64,000 bases of DNA from Stentor roeselii (Eukaryota; Ciliophora; Heterotrichea; Heterotrichida; Stentoridae): contig RSEH01000047.1 in assembly GCA_006503475.1 (NCBI GenBank), positions 1 through 64,000 on the forward strand, written 5' to 3'. The position numbers were made by a program, and so were the translations under genes. Position 1 is the stretch's first letter. Each line of letters starts with the position of its first letter. Below the pieces are notes generated by a model, which was not told where the DNA came from, made no database searches, and saw only the letters and a program-made list of their open reading frames with translations. Positions 19,401 through 28,369 of the stretch are shown piece after piece.

Positions 19401-22400
19401 ATGGGTTTAGTCTGTGCAGGGTCAATCAACTGGCACTCAGGACTAAGTTCTAAAGGCGCCCAAATGGGAATAAACTGCCCGTACCCCTTACAATTAGAAA
19501 AATAAGGAAAATAAGGTAAAAACATCGCGGAGTTATCTCCCCAGAACTTTGTATTAGGTTGAAACCAGTTCTCATCATTTACCTTCTGCACCCGTTCAAG
19601 GTTCGCCCTTTCAGGACTAGGTGCAAAAGTGAGTAGATAAAATGAAAGACTAACGTCAGGATTCGGGTTATTAAAAGGAAGAGCAACTGTATTATCAATC
19701 ATTGTCAAAAAAGTATCAGTGGATCCATAATACCCTCTATTTGGAGTGAAGATCTCAACTGATGTCGTGTTTTCGAATAAGTTGTGATAAGCGTGAAACA
19801 AGCCGTTGTAGATCAAAATAGAAACTTTAAAGTCCAAAGCTGTCCAGGCCAATATACTGAATTCAAGAATGTTCGTCTTGTCAACTGACTCACGTAAAAA
19901 ACTTTGAGGCATTGGAACTGGTGACAGAGAAGATGCATCGGATATCGAGTCTAAGATTGTGAAACTTATTGCCCAGTCCACTCCGTATGTTAGGCTTGCG
20001 CTGTTTATGTGCTTCAGGTCAAAGGTTATCAGAGAAACTTGTCTTGAGGATAGGTGGAATACCCAGGCCTCTGGAAGACGGTGAGAATCTGATGAGTTCG
20101 AAGATGAAGAATTTGATGAAGTATCTTGTGATATTATTGAGAAATTTGCAGATATTGATGGAATTATTGGGTTTATTTCAAAAATTGGGTTGTCCGAGGT
20201 GTAGACTTCTTTCATTTGACACATTAAGAGGTTTGAACGACTTCCTTCTGAAACTTTTCCTGTGCCTTTTGGACAATGAGTTGGCGGGTACTCATAAGAA
20301 GTCGCATTACTTTTTTCAGGATTCGCATAAAAAATCGAATAATCATAAGTAGCAGGTGGACAATAAGCATATTCCGGACAAGGATAAAGATACTTATTCA
20401 AAAACTTCATTCCCAGCGGGCAATAAAATCCAGTAATACAAGGAATTCCAAATTTATCCTCCGGTGTCGTTGCAGCATCACAAAGAAATCCAGGAGGGCA
20501 CTTTTCATGCATGCTGATATCAGCGGCTTCTTCGCAGTACTCGCCCTGGGTGCATTTGCTTGACAATGAAATATTAGCAGTGCCTGCCAAAAGACACATT
20601 CTTCCAGCGCTGCAAGGTTGACACTCACGTTCACTGATGATGCCGAAGTCAAAACTGAAAGAGCTCAGAGGACATTCACTGCAAATACTGCTCTGCATGT
20701 AGTCTCGGTAGTAACCTTTCGGACAGATCATCGGCCATATTGTTCCTGGCTTTGTGCATTGGTAACCGTCTGGACAGTTGTAACAAAAGGAACTCGAGTT
20801 TTGGTTCGCGAAGTAGTTTGGGGAACAGGTTCCTTCGAATACGTTTCCTGCGAAACCTGTTGATGAACCGGGACTGTTTGGGGTTGGCTCAGATGAACCT
20901 GATGGACAGTGGAAACCTGCAGGGCAAAGGGTTCCTGCTGGAGTTGATGAACCTGCCATACAATAAGTTCCAGGATTACAAGTTTTCCCTGAACGTACAA
21001 CTCCATCAATAACAGTATCATTCATAACACCTTCCAAACAAAAAACCCCAGCCTTACACATGCGAGGTTTAGGAAGATTAAGCAACTGAAAAACATAAAA
21101 ATAAAAAGTCTCCTTATCCTGAAGTTCATCAAGAATTTCCCCGGTATCAACAAGTCTCCTCCTAAACTTGCTATCATCCTTCCAGTTCTCAGTATAAAGC
21201 TGCATTCCAATATACCCCTTATTAAAAAAATAACTTCCAAGATCCTGAAACACCTTCTTCCCAGAAATCCCAGAAATAAAATCCGAGGTCCTCGACGAGT
21301 TCCAGCAGCACAAATTACTTTGATTAAATCCAAATTGACTAACATTTCCAGAAAAATTGATATCATCATCAGCCAGTACCATAATATTATACCCACAGAA
21401 ACTTGAATCAAAAGCATCTTCTTGACTGATCGCATAACAAGGAGTTTCCAGATAAGCAGTATTGACCCCTTCAGGGCAGTAATACCCAGGAGTGCAGAGT
21501 TTAACAGGAAAAGTAAGTCCTTCAGTATCACAAATATATCCTTTGGGGCAAGCCACAGGTCTGAATAGTCGACTATGAGGGCAGACTGAGCCGACAGGGC
21601 ATGATTTGCATTCACTTTGCCCTGAGAGGCTGTTGTAAGTCCCTGGTGGGCAGGGCACAGGCTTCGCATTTCCTGTCCCTTTGCAGTAAAACCTGGCAGG
21701 GCACACGTGGATCGAGTACCCGACACAGTAAAACCCTTCAGGACAAGCAGCTTCTCCGTAGTAGTTCTCAGCTCCTCGCTTACAGATGAAACCGTCCATG
21801 CAAGTTTGATTTGTTCCTCTGCAGAACTGAGGAGGACGGCAGAGAAGGTCGGGCATTGAAGTGTTCAGAGGACAGTAAAAACCTTCTTTGCATTGATAGT
21901 CAGCAAATGCCAGGCCTGCAACGGAACATGTGAAGTTGAAAGGACATGAACTTGGAATCACTGAAGATGTGCAGATCTGGCCCTTGGGGCAAAGGAAACA
22001 ACTTGTTTGAAGGGTTTGGTTTTGGTAAGTTCCGACTGGACAAGACGTTGAACTGTACCAAAAGCTTTCTAAGCAGAAAGTTCCTAATGGACATGAAGAT
22101 ACTGTGTTGCCTGAACAAATCACTCGGTCTTTACAGGTCTCGAAGACTTCTAAACGGAAAGAACTTGAAGAGTACTGCTGGTTGTCGTTTGAAACTCGTA
22201 GATAAACATATCCTGGAAATAAAAATGTGGGAGTTGTGCAGTTTATGTGAGTTGAATTGATAAATGTCGCTGGAACTTGAAAAGAACTGCTGTAGTTTTG
22301 CTCGTTTTCATAGAAAGGACTGAAAAGACAGGTGGAAAAAATACTGTTTACTGCATTTTCTACTCGAATTGTAACTACTGTCCCGCCTCGAACTGACACC

Positions 22401-25400
22401 AGGACTGGAACTGCTGTGATTACCTGCATCAAGTCAGAGACTAAAGCTGTTCTCATGTTGATGAAGTCTTGGTTGTTGTTACTGATCTGCAGGGTGTAAG
22501 TCCCAAAAGGCAGATAAGGCACTTTAAACACTATTGAATTACTTGAAATCACTCGAAAATAACTAATATTTCCAAAACGCACTGAAAAGTGAATGTTAGG
22601 AATCAAGGCTGAACCTACAAGTTTCACATAAGAATTCACATTCATGAAAGCTTGACTAAGACTTGTGAAGGTTGGATTTGGGTAAACTCTTAAAGTTGTA
22701 ATCTCGTAAAATGACTGATAGTTTTGACTGTTCACTGTCAGCTCTACTGAAACTGAACTACTTGCAGGAATCGTGCATAAAAAGTAATCTGCAAAGTAAA
22801 CCACTGATGATTCACTTGAACCTACTCGACATCTCAGTCCTGAAGGCACATTTCTCGCTTTGATCACGACTGTTGTTCCGTTATTCGGCACCAGTGGCGG
22901 CCAGACACTTGTTACTTGAAAGTCTTTAACGAATAAAAACTTCTTCCGTGACCTGGTAAAGTCCAAGGCATTTGTAGAAAGTTCGATTTCAGTTGAACCA
23001 TACCAAAAACTCTGAGTCACGCATTGAATCCTCCCGTTTGAAGTCACTCCGGTGAACACTTGAAGACCTATTTTGCAATAAACTGCATTTTCTAGCTTTT
23101 TTCCTGTCAAAGTCACTGTCGTTGACCCGGTCGCAGGGCCGAGTTCAGGACTTATTTTTAAGATTGACATGTCAGAGGTGTAGGAAAAGTCTAAAAAGTT
23201 GCTCTTGTCTTGCCTGTTGTTGCTGATGACGACTTGAACTGAGCGTGGAGACTGTCCTGGAGACCTACAGAGAAGTTTTGATTCTGAAAGGAAAATGCTT
23301 TGAACGTAGAATGACCCGAAAAGACATTCCCAGTTAAAATAACTGTCGAAACCTGTCCCTGTGATGATGACTGAAGAGTTTCCAAATGACGGTGATGAAG
23401 ATATTGAAAGGTTCACCAGTTCAGGGTAGCTGGTGTAGTAAAAGTAAACAGGTTTATAAGATGAGTAAAGTTTTGTCCCTGATTTTACCTTTACTAGCGC
23501 CTGGCCAAGGCCAGGCGGGGTAACGCAAGTCACCGGGTTTGAAGAGGTGGCTTCTACTGATTCCTGGGCAAAAATACAGTAAAAAGGGCCATCTAAATAA
23601 GAGAAATCTGCTAAAATCTTCACAACAGTCCCTCCAGATAATGGTCCAGTGTCAGGATCTAGCTGAAACTCGACCAAGTCATCAAAAGAATAATTAAACC
23701 TGCCACATCTATGATAAAGTCCAGGAAAATACAGTGAAAATTCAACAATTCCCACGTCGTGATAAGGAACAGTACAGTTTCCACTTTCATATGTCTGGAC
23801 GAAGAACTCAGAAAGAACTCCTCCAAAATCACAGAACATATCTTCAATAAAACCATTTCCAAAGACTTCAAGAACGTCGCCTCCCCAATAAGGAGATCGA
23901 TAAAAACTCAATTGAGTGACACATGGAAATTTTTTAACAGGAAGTGTGAAAGGCTTGTTGTAGTCTAACTTGTTAGGAGTCAAAGACACTTTCAATGAAC
24001 TTGAATTGCAGAAGTCGAGAAAAAGGGTGAAGTGTAAAGTTTGATCATTGATAAAACTGGTCTCGATCACGACTTGCTCTTCAAGAAATTTTAAAAAAGA
24101 GTTTGGTCTGAAGTCGGAACCTAGAATATAGATTGAGTTTACAAGGCCTTCGAATAAGGTGCTTGGCTTGAAATTAGATACTACTGGAATCGGCCTGTAA
24201 GTGATGTTGAATGGGCTGCTTGAAAGGTTGTTAATGTTCAAGCATTCGATGATCACAGAAGAAGATACTTTTGCAATTGAGCATTTTATAAAAGAAGTGT
24301 TGAGGTAAGTACAGGATAGTTCAGAACCATTCAAAAAACAAGGAATTCCTTCATAAAACCCTTCACCTTGAAAAGTCAAAGTTGAGGTTAAACTTGTCAC
24401 AAACTCAGGAACAACTGCAGAAATTTCAACAAAGTTCACATAAATCACTTGAAAAGTTTTAACAATCGTCCCATTTTGTAAGACATTCATCGAATAAGTT
24501 CCTTTTTTTTCCATTTCAGGCAGTACACAAGAAATAAACGAGTCATTGACAGAAGCAGGTACATCCAAGCCGTTAACAGAACATTCATAACTAGCTTGAT
24601 ACAGTTTATTGAAGGTGATTTTAACCAAATCGCCAGAAAGAACAAATTTTTCAGGATAAATATTTAAAAAATTCGACTTTCTTGAAGAGTTATACTGAAA
24701 TAAACAAGAATCTGAGAAGTTTTGACCGTCATTTGAAAGCTCGACACACCAGTCACCCTTATCAAGCACGTTTTGCACTTTGCAGGTGTAAAGACTTCCG
24801 ATGTTCGTCATTTTCATTGCTGGGTTCTTTCCCCATTTGCAGTAAACGTTGAATAGTGTCAGGGCTGAGTTCAGATATATGAGAAGGTCGGAGTTTAACT
24901 GGAAACTTGCATTGAATTCGTTTTTTCGTAGGTAAATGGTTAGAGAATTTGTTGAGATCTGCTGGAAATCGTCTCGAAGAGAAAGAGAATAGTCGCCTGG
25001 ACTGAGACCTGTTAGATCGCAATTTAATTGGCGATTATTTGAGGTTGAGGAGTACTTTATTGAGTTTACCACGCAGTAGACTGTACCCATGAGTGTTCCT
25101 GTGTAGTCTACCTCAACAATATAGTTCGTTACCGGTACAGGTCCAGCACTTCTAAGAGTAACTTTCAAATACAAAACAAAATAAAAAACACCAGAAACAA
25201 CCATCCCTGCCGAATTCTGCAAAAAAACAGTCAAATTCCCATTCAAGCTTGCCGGAACATTACAAGTAACAACACTCGAGTTAAAAGCAGTCACCTTAAC
25301 ACCCCCATTTGAAAACACACAAACCAAATCCGTATCAAGTCCCTTTCCAACCACAATTAAGCCAGTTCCCAAGTACCCCCCCTGCGTAAAGACCTTGCTA

Positions 25401-25918
25401 AACCGATAAGAATTTAACACCCTGACTGAAAGTGCCCCAACAGAATCCACTCCATTCGGCAAGACACTCAAAACATAATTTCCAGCCTTGACTGAAGAAT
25501 ACAAACATCGAACTGAAGTAGAATTCACAAAAACTGCTGAAAATAAAGAACTCCCAACACTGCAGTAAATCGAATTATTGGGAAAAAAGAAGAAATTAGT
25601 TCCTATGACTGTCAAATTGACAGGACTTGAAGAGTAAAAAGTGCTGAAGTCAACTGATGTCACCGTCGGTCTCGTTGTGCAGGTGTAAAGCTGGGTCTCA
25701 GTCCCTGTCGATGAAATAATGCGAATTGTCACTGTCGAGGTCCCTGATGACGGGCAGGTCACCAGACATTTATTTTGCAAGGATTGTCTCACGTTGTTTA
25801 TCTGACAGACTGCCGTCGACTGAGAGTTCAACGAAATAGTCCCGCCCCAGCCAATAATAGGAGAAATTGCCGCTGAAGTAAAGGAAATCAAGAAAAAAGC
25901 CAGCATATTAATCTTCAT
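16445..25918 (-). CDS. giant surface protein: TIG/IPT domains, Cys-rich GCC2/GCC3-like repeats, polytopic membrane region
   Basis: Continuous 3,157-residue frame with a signal peptide (MKINMLAFFLISFTSAA). Residues about 60-1250 consist of many TIG/IPT-type immunoglobulin-like units, recognisable by phrases such as GPLSGGTVVKI, GPATGSTTVTLTG and VSVRGGTVVTI. Residues about 1261-1890 are Cys-rich repeats of the GCC2/GCC3 (ephrin-receptor-like) kind: CPVGTYQN, CPAGFHCPSGS, CPPGTYNSLSGQSEC. From about 2319 to 2850 there are some ten hydrophobic helices, followed by a tail of about 300 residues that includes a Cys-x2-Cys pair (CIYCRS). The layout (ectodomain, Cys-rich neck, polytopic domain, tail) mirrors the LNR/beta-helix protein at 4177-11976 although the ectodomains differ. 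A receptor or adhesion role is an inference. The gene is tail-to-tail with the WD40 channel (32 nt between stops). Confidence 0.85.
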   Translation of the reverse strand: MKINMLAFFLISFTSAAISPIIGWGGTISLNSQSTAVCQINNVRQSLQNKCLVTCPSSGTSTVTIRIISSTGTETQLYTCTTRPTVTSVDFSTFYSSSPVNLTVIGTNFFFFPNNSIYCSVGSSLFSAVFVNSTSVRCLYSSVKAGNYVLSVLPNGVDSVGALSVRVLNSYRFSKVFTQGGYLGTGLIVVGKGLDTDLVCVFSNGGVKVTAFNSSVVTCNVPASLNGNLTVFLQNSAGMVVSGVFYFVLYLKVTLRSAGPVPVTNYIVEVDYTGTLMGTVYCVVNSIKYSSTSNNRQLNCDLTGLSPGDYSLSLRDDFQQISTNSLTIYLRKNEFNASFQLNSDLLIYLNSALTLFNVYCKWGKNPAMKMTNIGSLYTCKVQNVLDKGDWCVELSNDGQNFSDSCLFQYNSSRKSNFLNIYPEKFVLSGDLVKITFNKLYQASYECSVNGLDVPASVNDSFISCVLPEMEKKGTYSMNVLQNGTIVKTFQVIYVNFVEISAVVPEFVTSLTSTLTFQGEGFYEGIPCFLNGSELSCTYLNTSFIKCSIAKVSSSVIIECLNINNLSSSPFNITYRPIPVVSNFKPSTLFEGLVNSIYILGSDFRPNSFLKFLEEQVVIETSFINDQTLHFTLFLDFCNSSSLKVSLTPNKLDYNKPFTLPVKKFPCVTQLSFYRSPYWGGDVLEVFGNGFIEDMFCDFGGVLSEFFVQTYESGNCTVPYHDVGIVEFSLYFPGLYHRCGRFNYSFDDLVEFQLDPDTGPLSGGTVVKILADFSYLDGPFYCIFAQESVEATSSNPVTCVTPPGLGQALVKVKSGTKLYSSYKPVYFYYTSYPELVNLSISSSPSFGNSSVIITGTGFDSYFNWECLFGSFYVQSIFLSESKLLCRSPGQSPRSVQVVISNNRQDKSNFLDFSYTSDMSILKISPELGPATGSTTVTLTGKKLENAVYCKIGLQVFTGVTSNGRIQCVTQSFWYGSTEIELSTNALDFTRSRKKFLFVKDFQVTSVWPPLVPNNGTTVVIKARNVPSGLRCRVGSSESSVVYFADYFLCTIPASSSVSVELTVNSQNYQSFYEITTLRVYPNPTFTSLSQAFMNVNSYVKLVGSALIPNIHFSVRFGNISYFRVISSNSIVFKVPYLPFGTYTLQISNNNQDFINMRTALVSDLMQVITAVPVLVSVRGGTVVTIRVENAVNSIFSTCLFSPFYENEQNYSSSFQVPATFINSTHINCTTPTFLFPGYVYLRVSNDNQQYSSSSFRLEVFETCKDRVICSGNTVSSCPLGTFCLESFWYSSTSCPVGTYQNQTLQTSCFLCPKGQICTSSVIPSSCPFNFTCSVAGLAFADYQCKEGFYCPLNTSMPDLLCRPPQFCRGTNQTCMDGFICKRGAENYYGEAACPEGFYCVGYSIHVCPARFYCKGTGNAKPVPCPPGTYNSLSGQSECKSCPVGSVCPHSRLFRPVACPKGYICDTEGLTFPVKLCTPGYYCPEGVNTAYLETPCYAISQEDAFDSSFCGYNIMVLADDDINFSGNVSQFGFNQSNLCCWNSSRTSDFISGISGKKVFQDLGSYFFNKGYIGMQLYTENWKDDSKFRRRLVDTGEILDELQDKETFYFYVFQLLNLPKPRMCKAGVFCLEGVMNDTVIDGVVRSGKTCNPGTYCMAGSSTPAGTLCPAGFHCPSGSSEPTPNSPGSSTGFAGNVFEGTCSPNYFANQNSSSFCYNCPDGYQCTKPGTIWPMICPKGYYRDYMQSSICSECPLSSFSFDFGIISERECQPCSAGRMCLLAGTANISLSSKCTQGEYCEEAADISMHEKCPPGFLCDAATTPEDKFGIPCITGFYCPLGMKFLNKYLYPCPEYAYCPPATYDYSIFYANPEKSNATSYEYPPTHCPKGTGKVSEGSRSNLLMCQMKEVYTSDNPIFEINPIIPSISANFSIISQDTSSNSSSSNSSDSHRLPEAWVFHLSSRQVSLITFDLKHINSASLTYGVDWAISFTILDSISDASSLSPVPMPQSFLRESVDKTNILEFSILAWTALDFKVSILIYNGLFHAYHNLFENTTSVEIFTPNRGYYGSTDTFLTMIDNTVALPFNNPNPDVSLSFYLLTFAPSPERANLERVQKVNDENWFQPNTKFWGDNSAMFLPYFPYFSNCKGYGQFIPIWAPLELSPECQLIDPAQTKPIIPFYFGSKPVADNCLNVIIECVFDELIGDTQALPRWFELEAFITMFYLTQLTVPEGDFLSQATAIPLIAANTQNAVPSGSLPNLIEIQILYQQFDIYTKRVILVLITFLNFTSLSGNQQLGIDQTSYNLSLVYRAMDQKELLINFIFDYTFYFTLFVLVGIITLGFTMMFWVHHKAFTDVKPKPKFLFINYFILKLRPPFEGFMVGFIPIFAIFCINSYLMIGYLLGDFFKVAGDVYYVNNGIFDSMMPTYKDFTTLDPANVQRARLGTSLVATGAYIMWIGASLFVLDDQDEPSEEQSGNIWSFVKWRRMNLIFASIISIAGLQGLVQMSYSAVFGLYSYVFIVVLFVVGNILGYYLVAMLTDELLAEPVNQAVGMVTGIATFGASDFVNFLTGYFVGLMNLFVMRLYLDFINEWATGLLEAFFDKLGAFQYAVTDLNSYRNIFNRLKSMGSMAPIDEAGELFEPSELEILENYDSDEDEVEEENSYYTYEDVPPSPVVPEPEGEPLDEQEFESLLGHIIGYSGDLLGYFYNPIFTIMCWNYYDYIPFFSAYGIAKPDVFLYVMFGTVMIPFQLATDIILHNANELYNGWAVHDFLDFMKEKYANRKKRWVGSDPQNEEIIDDPIKNVYRVCFTPHFFFMSTIFDSGFCFSSIGFVTILNNEGYNAFDDRATIPIILFSVILCWVVKKISLFMGNLLHIWYIKNEDFSEVPQDSQIDEPDAIQLFNEIYVPKVINRLVPEIPNWPEIEIVKASDEILKRDIDPQVLTDPKVKEKFLEVNQEWLQENLSLIFSDENFDENRGIILTKLAKMYGFIQQPTDNRRFPELEILEPKIENPSVISIAKYWLARAQRNRNLMIQVSVVLEEMKEDTCIYCRSFYMLQCELLENVEELFFAYKKGLRYRQRNKLFEWNHRKWMNFVRENGHFRTICLECLIKCEDFHRYSANFNKRSQIRKDLNEGINVHPDLKHLALHWLGLARDNLNN

Positions 25919-25938
25919 ATTTAATTATTCTAATGTAA
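25919..25938. promoter_or_regulatory. 20-nt divergent intergenic region
   Basis: Only 20 nt separate the start codons of the TIG-domain giant and the first otubain-like gene, all of it AT-rich. On the plus side the sequence includes ATG TAA at 25933-25938, a minimal start-stop directly before the chosen ATG and in the same frame. Promoter elements for both genes must lie here or inside coding sequence. Confidence 0.5.
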
Positions 25939-26826
25939 ATGAGAGAAAATGTCTATGATTTCGATATAGTCTCTGCTGGTAAACCTGACCCTGAGGTCTA
26001 CCCTGAAACAATTTCTCCGTCTTGGTTAGACCTTGAAAAAATGAAGTCGCTTTACCCTCATAACCAGAATTTCATCAAAAATATCGACAAACTTTGGCTT
26101 GAGTTCAACTTAGTCGGGTGGAAAAAAAGTAGAGGAGATGGAAATTGTTACTATCGGGCAGTGATTTCTTCTTATTTTCTGAAAATCTGTAAACCTTATG
26201 AAACTGTTGATCAACTTTACGTGTTTTATCAGAAACTACAGCAACTTAATATTGCACAGATTGATAGTCAGTATTATTCAAGTATTCAAAGTGTTTTAAT
26301 TACTCTCAACCAGCTGATTGAAATGAAAAATCAAGGAATGAATGTTGAGGTATTGAAAAAAGCTTTTGAATTGACTCAGGATAAAACTTTTGATCTTCAT
26401 TTGGTTAGAGCTGCTCGAGTTTTTACTTATAATGAAGCGATGAAGGTTCAGAATGTTGAGCCTTACTCGTTTATGGAACCTGATTATTTTAGGAAATTGA
26501 TTAAAATGATTTTAACGATGAATGAAGAAGCTGAAGAATTGATTTTAATTTTTTTACCTAATGGACTTGGAGTTCAAGTCATTCAGTTTATGTTTTTAGA
26601 CCAGGAAAGGTACTCTGTTCAGAAGTTTCCTGAAGAAAATAAAGAGGAATTCTTTGTTATTTTTATTGTCAGGAGGCATGGTCACTATGATTTGTTGATG
26701 ACTGTTTATGAGATGGAGATGGACCAGGTTAATTTGAATGATGGAACTTATAGGTACTTGAAGGAGGACAGGTTTTATCAAGAGATTTCTTTGAAGATTA
26801 AAAGTTGGAAATGCCCTAGTAATTAA
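25939..26826 (+). CDS. otubain-like (peptidase C65) deubiquitinase, copy 1
   Basis: 295-residue protein of the OTU/otubain family, cysteine proteases that remove ubiquitin. The catalytic Asp/Cys motif is present at about residue 71 (RGDGNCYYRAVIS) and the catalytic His near the end (RRHGHYDLLM), spaced as in OTUB1. The central helices are divergent. The next gene on the same strand is a paralogue with the same layout, including the opening KPDPEVYPETIS versus KPDIDEYPKTIS. Active-site residues look intact. Cellular role and linkage preference cannot be inferred. Confidence 0.85.
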   Translation: MRENVYDFDIVSAGKPDPEVYPETISPSWLDLEKMKSLYPHNQNFIKNIDKLWLEFNLVGWKKSRGDGNCYYRAVISSYFLKICKPYETVDQLYVFYQKLQQLNIAQIDSQYYSSIQSVLITLNQLIEMKNQGMNVEVLKKAFELTQDKTFDLHLVRAARVFTYNEAMKVQNVEPYSFMEPDYFRKLIKMILTMNEEAEELILIFLPNGLGVQVIQFMFLDQERYSVQKFPEENKEEFFVIFIVRRHGHYDLLMTVYEMEMDQVNLNDGTYRYLKEDRFYQEISLKIKSWKCPSN

Positions 26827-27015
26827 TTAGTAAGGTCTAGAGTCTTTGATTAAATTTGAAGTTTAAGGAGAAGTAATCATGGTTTAGAAGATTAACAAGA
26901 TTAAGATGATTAGGAGAAATTAGAAAATTTTATGTAGATTTTTATATAGGATCTTTTTATAATAAATTTACTTTTATACAAATAAGAATATATTTATACA
27001 GGTTATTGTCTATAA

Positions 27016-27885
27016 ATGGAAGATAAGCTTTTTGATATTATAACACTTACCAAACCGGACATAGATGAATACCCTAAAACTATTTCATCTTGCTGGCTTG
27101 AAATCATGGACATGAAATCCATCTACGAATTCAACGATCACTTTGTAAGAAATGTAGAAACTTTAAAGCTCAATCATAAAATCTTTGCCTGGAAAAGAAG
27201 CCGAGGTGATGGAAACTGTTACTTTCGTGCAGTTATCTCTGCCTTTTTCCTGGTAATCAACAAGCCTTATCTTCCTGATCGTTTTCTGTTTGACTTCGTG
27301 GAAAAATTGAAAAATTTAAAGACAGATGATCTAGACTATGACTATGAATCAGCTCGGTTATATATGCACTGTAAACTTACAACTTTATATGAACAAAGAG
27401 TTCAAAGCCCTTACCATTCTTTTAAACAAGCTTATGAACTTATTCAAGATGAAGAGTTCGACCTTAATTTGATTAGAATGGCACGACTTTTGACTTACAA
27501 CAAAATGGATGAATGTAGTAAAAGTGATGAGTATTCATGGATGTTTCTTGATGGAAAAGACTTTATATTAAACGACGTTTCTGATATGGGGAAGGAAGGA
27601 GGAGAACTGAGTCTTTTGTTCTTGCCGATGAGTCTTGGAATACAGGTGAATCAGTATATGTATCTTGATCAACCAGACTTGGTGATCACTAAATTCCCTG
27701 ATGAAGTACCTGAGAAGTCTATACAGATCCATATAGTTAGAAGAGGAGCTCATTACGATATTCTATCTACCATTCAACAAATGGAAACAGAAGGGATAAA
27801 TATAAAGGAAGGGCAAATTTATGTGCTTAAAAATTACAAACTTATCCAAGGAATCTTTTATAATCGTTGCTTTTACTTAGGTTAA
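27016..27885 (+). CDS. otubain-like (peptidase C65) deubiquitinase, copy 2
   Basis: 289-residue paralogue of the preceding gene, 189 nt downstream on the same strand. It keeps the catalytic motif (RGDGNCYFRAVISAF) and the terminal His motif (RRGAHYDILST). Similarity is spread over the whole length but is moderate by eye, so the tandem duplication is not recent. The ATG follows TATAA. The gene is tail-to-tail with the minus-strand gene at 27896, with only 10 nt between stop codons. Confidence 0.85.
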   Translation: MEDKLFDIITLTKPDIDEYPKTISSCWLEIMDMKSIYEFNDHFVRNVETLKLNHKIFAWKRSRGDGNCYFRAVISAFFLVINKPYLPDRFLFDFVEKLKNLKTDDLDYDYESARLYMHCKLTTLYEQRVQSPYHSFKQAYELIQDEEFDLNLIRMARLLTYNKMDECSKSDEYSWMFLDGKDFILNDVSDMGKEGGELSLLFLPMSLGIQVNQYMYLDQPDLVITKFPDEVPEKSIQIHIVRRGAHYDILSTIQQMETEGINIKEGQIYVLKNYKLIQGIFYNRCFYLG

Positions 27886-27895
27886 ACCCAAACCA

Positions 27896-28366
27896 TTAAT
27901 ATATTCTTAGGTTATTCTTTTTAACACTTGAAAAAATCCTGAGATTCTCATGAAGAATCAACGAAGGATTGATGATATTTCTAGTAACTCTAATAGAACT
28001 ACCACAGAATTCATTGATCCTGACAACAGAAGCTTCATTACTTTTCCTCCTCGAAAACAAAACATCAAAAGCTTCTCTTCCAAGTCCAGTTTCCCTACTT
28101 TTAATTTCAGGTAATTTAAACACCTGCTGAGGAACTTTAACCTTTTTCTCCACCTTCGAATACCTAACCGAAAACTTTTTCCCTTTATCACCTTCCAATT
28201 TATTCCCTTTTCCACAAGTGATAATTTCCGGTTTTTTCCACAAAACAAAAGATTCTTCATTTCCATCTTCCCAAGCCGAGATTTCAGAGACAGACCTCTG
28301 ATGAAATTTGAATTTTCTATCTTCAACTAACATCTTATCAGTTTTTTCCACTTTTTCACCTTCCAT
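27896..28366 (-). CDS. hypothetical basic protein, 156 aa
   Basis: Unrecognised, charged and probably mostly disordered, with Lys-rich stretches and no membrane segment or known motif. It is kept as a gene because its ATG (28364-28366) directly abuts the ATG of the plus-strand gene, its stop sits 10 nt from the otubain stop, and it fills the space between two certain genes. A shorter overlapping frame on the same strand is not used. Confidence 0.6.
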   Translation of the reverse strand: MEGEKVEKTDKMLVEDRKFKFHQRSVSEISAWEDGNEESFVLWKKPEIITCGKGNKLEGDKGKKFSVRYSKVEKKVKVPQQVFKLPEIKSRETGLGREAFDVLFSRRKSNEASVVRINEFCGSSIRVTRNIINPSLILHENLRIFSSVKKNNLRIY

Positions 28367-28369
28367 ATG
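28364..28369. promoter_or_regulatory. abutting divergent start codons (CATATG)
   Basis: The minus-strand ATG (28364-28366) and a plus-strand ATG (28367-28369) touch and form the palindrome CATATG. If the plus gene instead starts at its second ATG (28385), the gap is 18 nt. Either way the promoters must overlap the neighbouring coding region. Confidence 0.45.
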
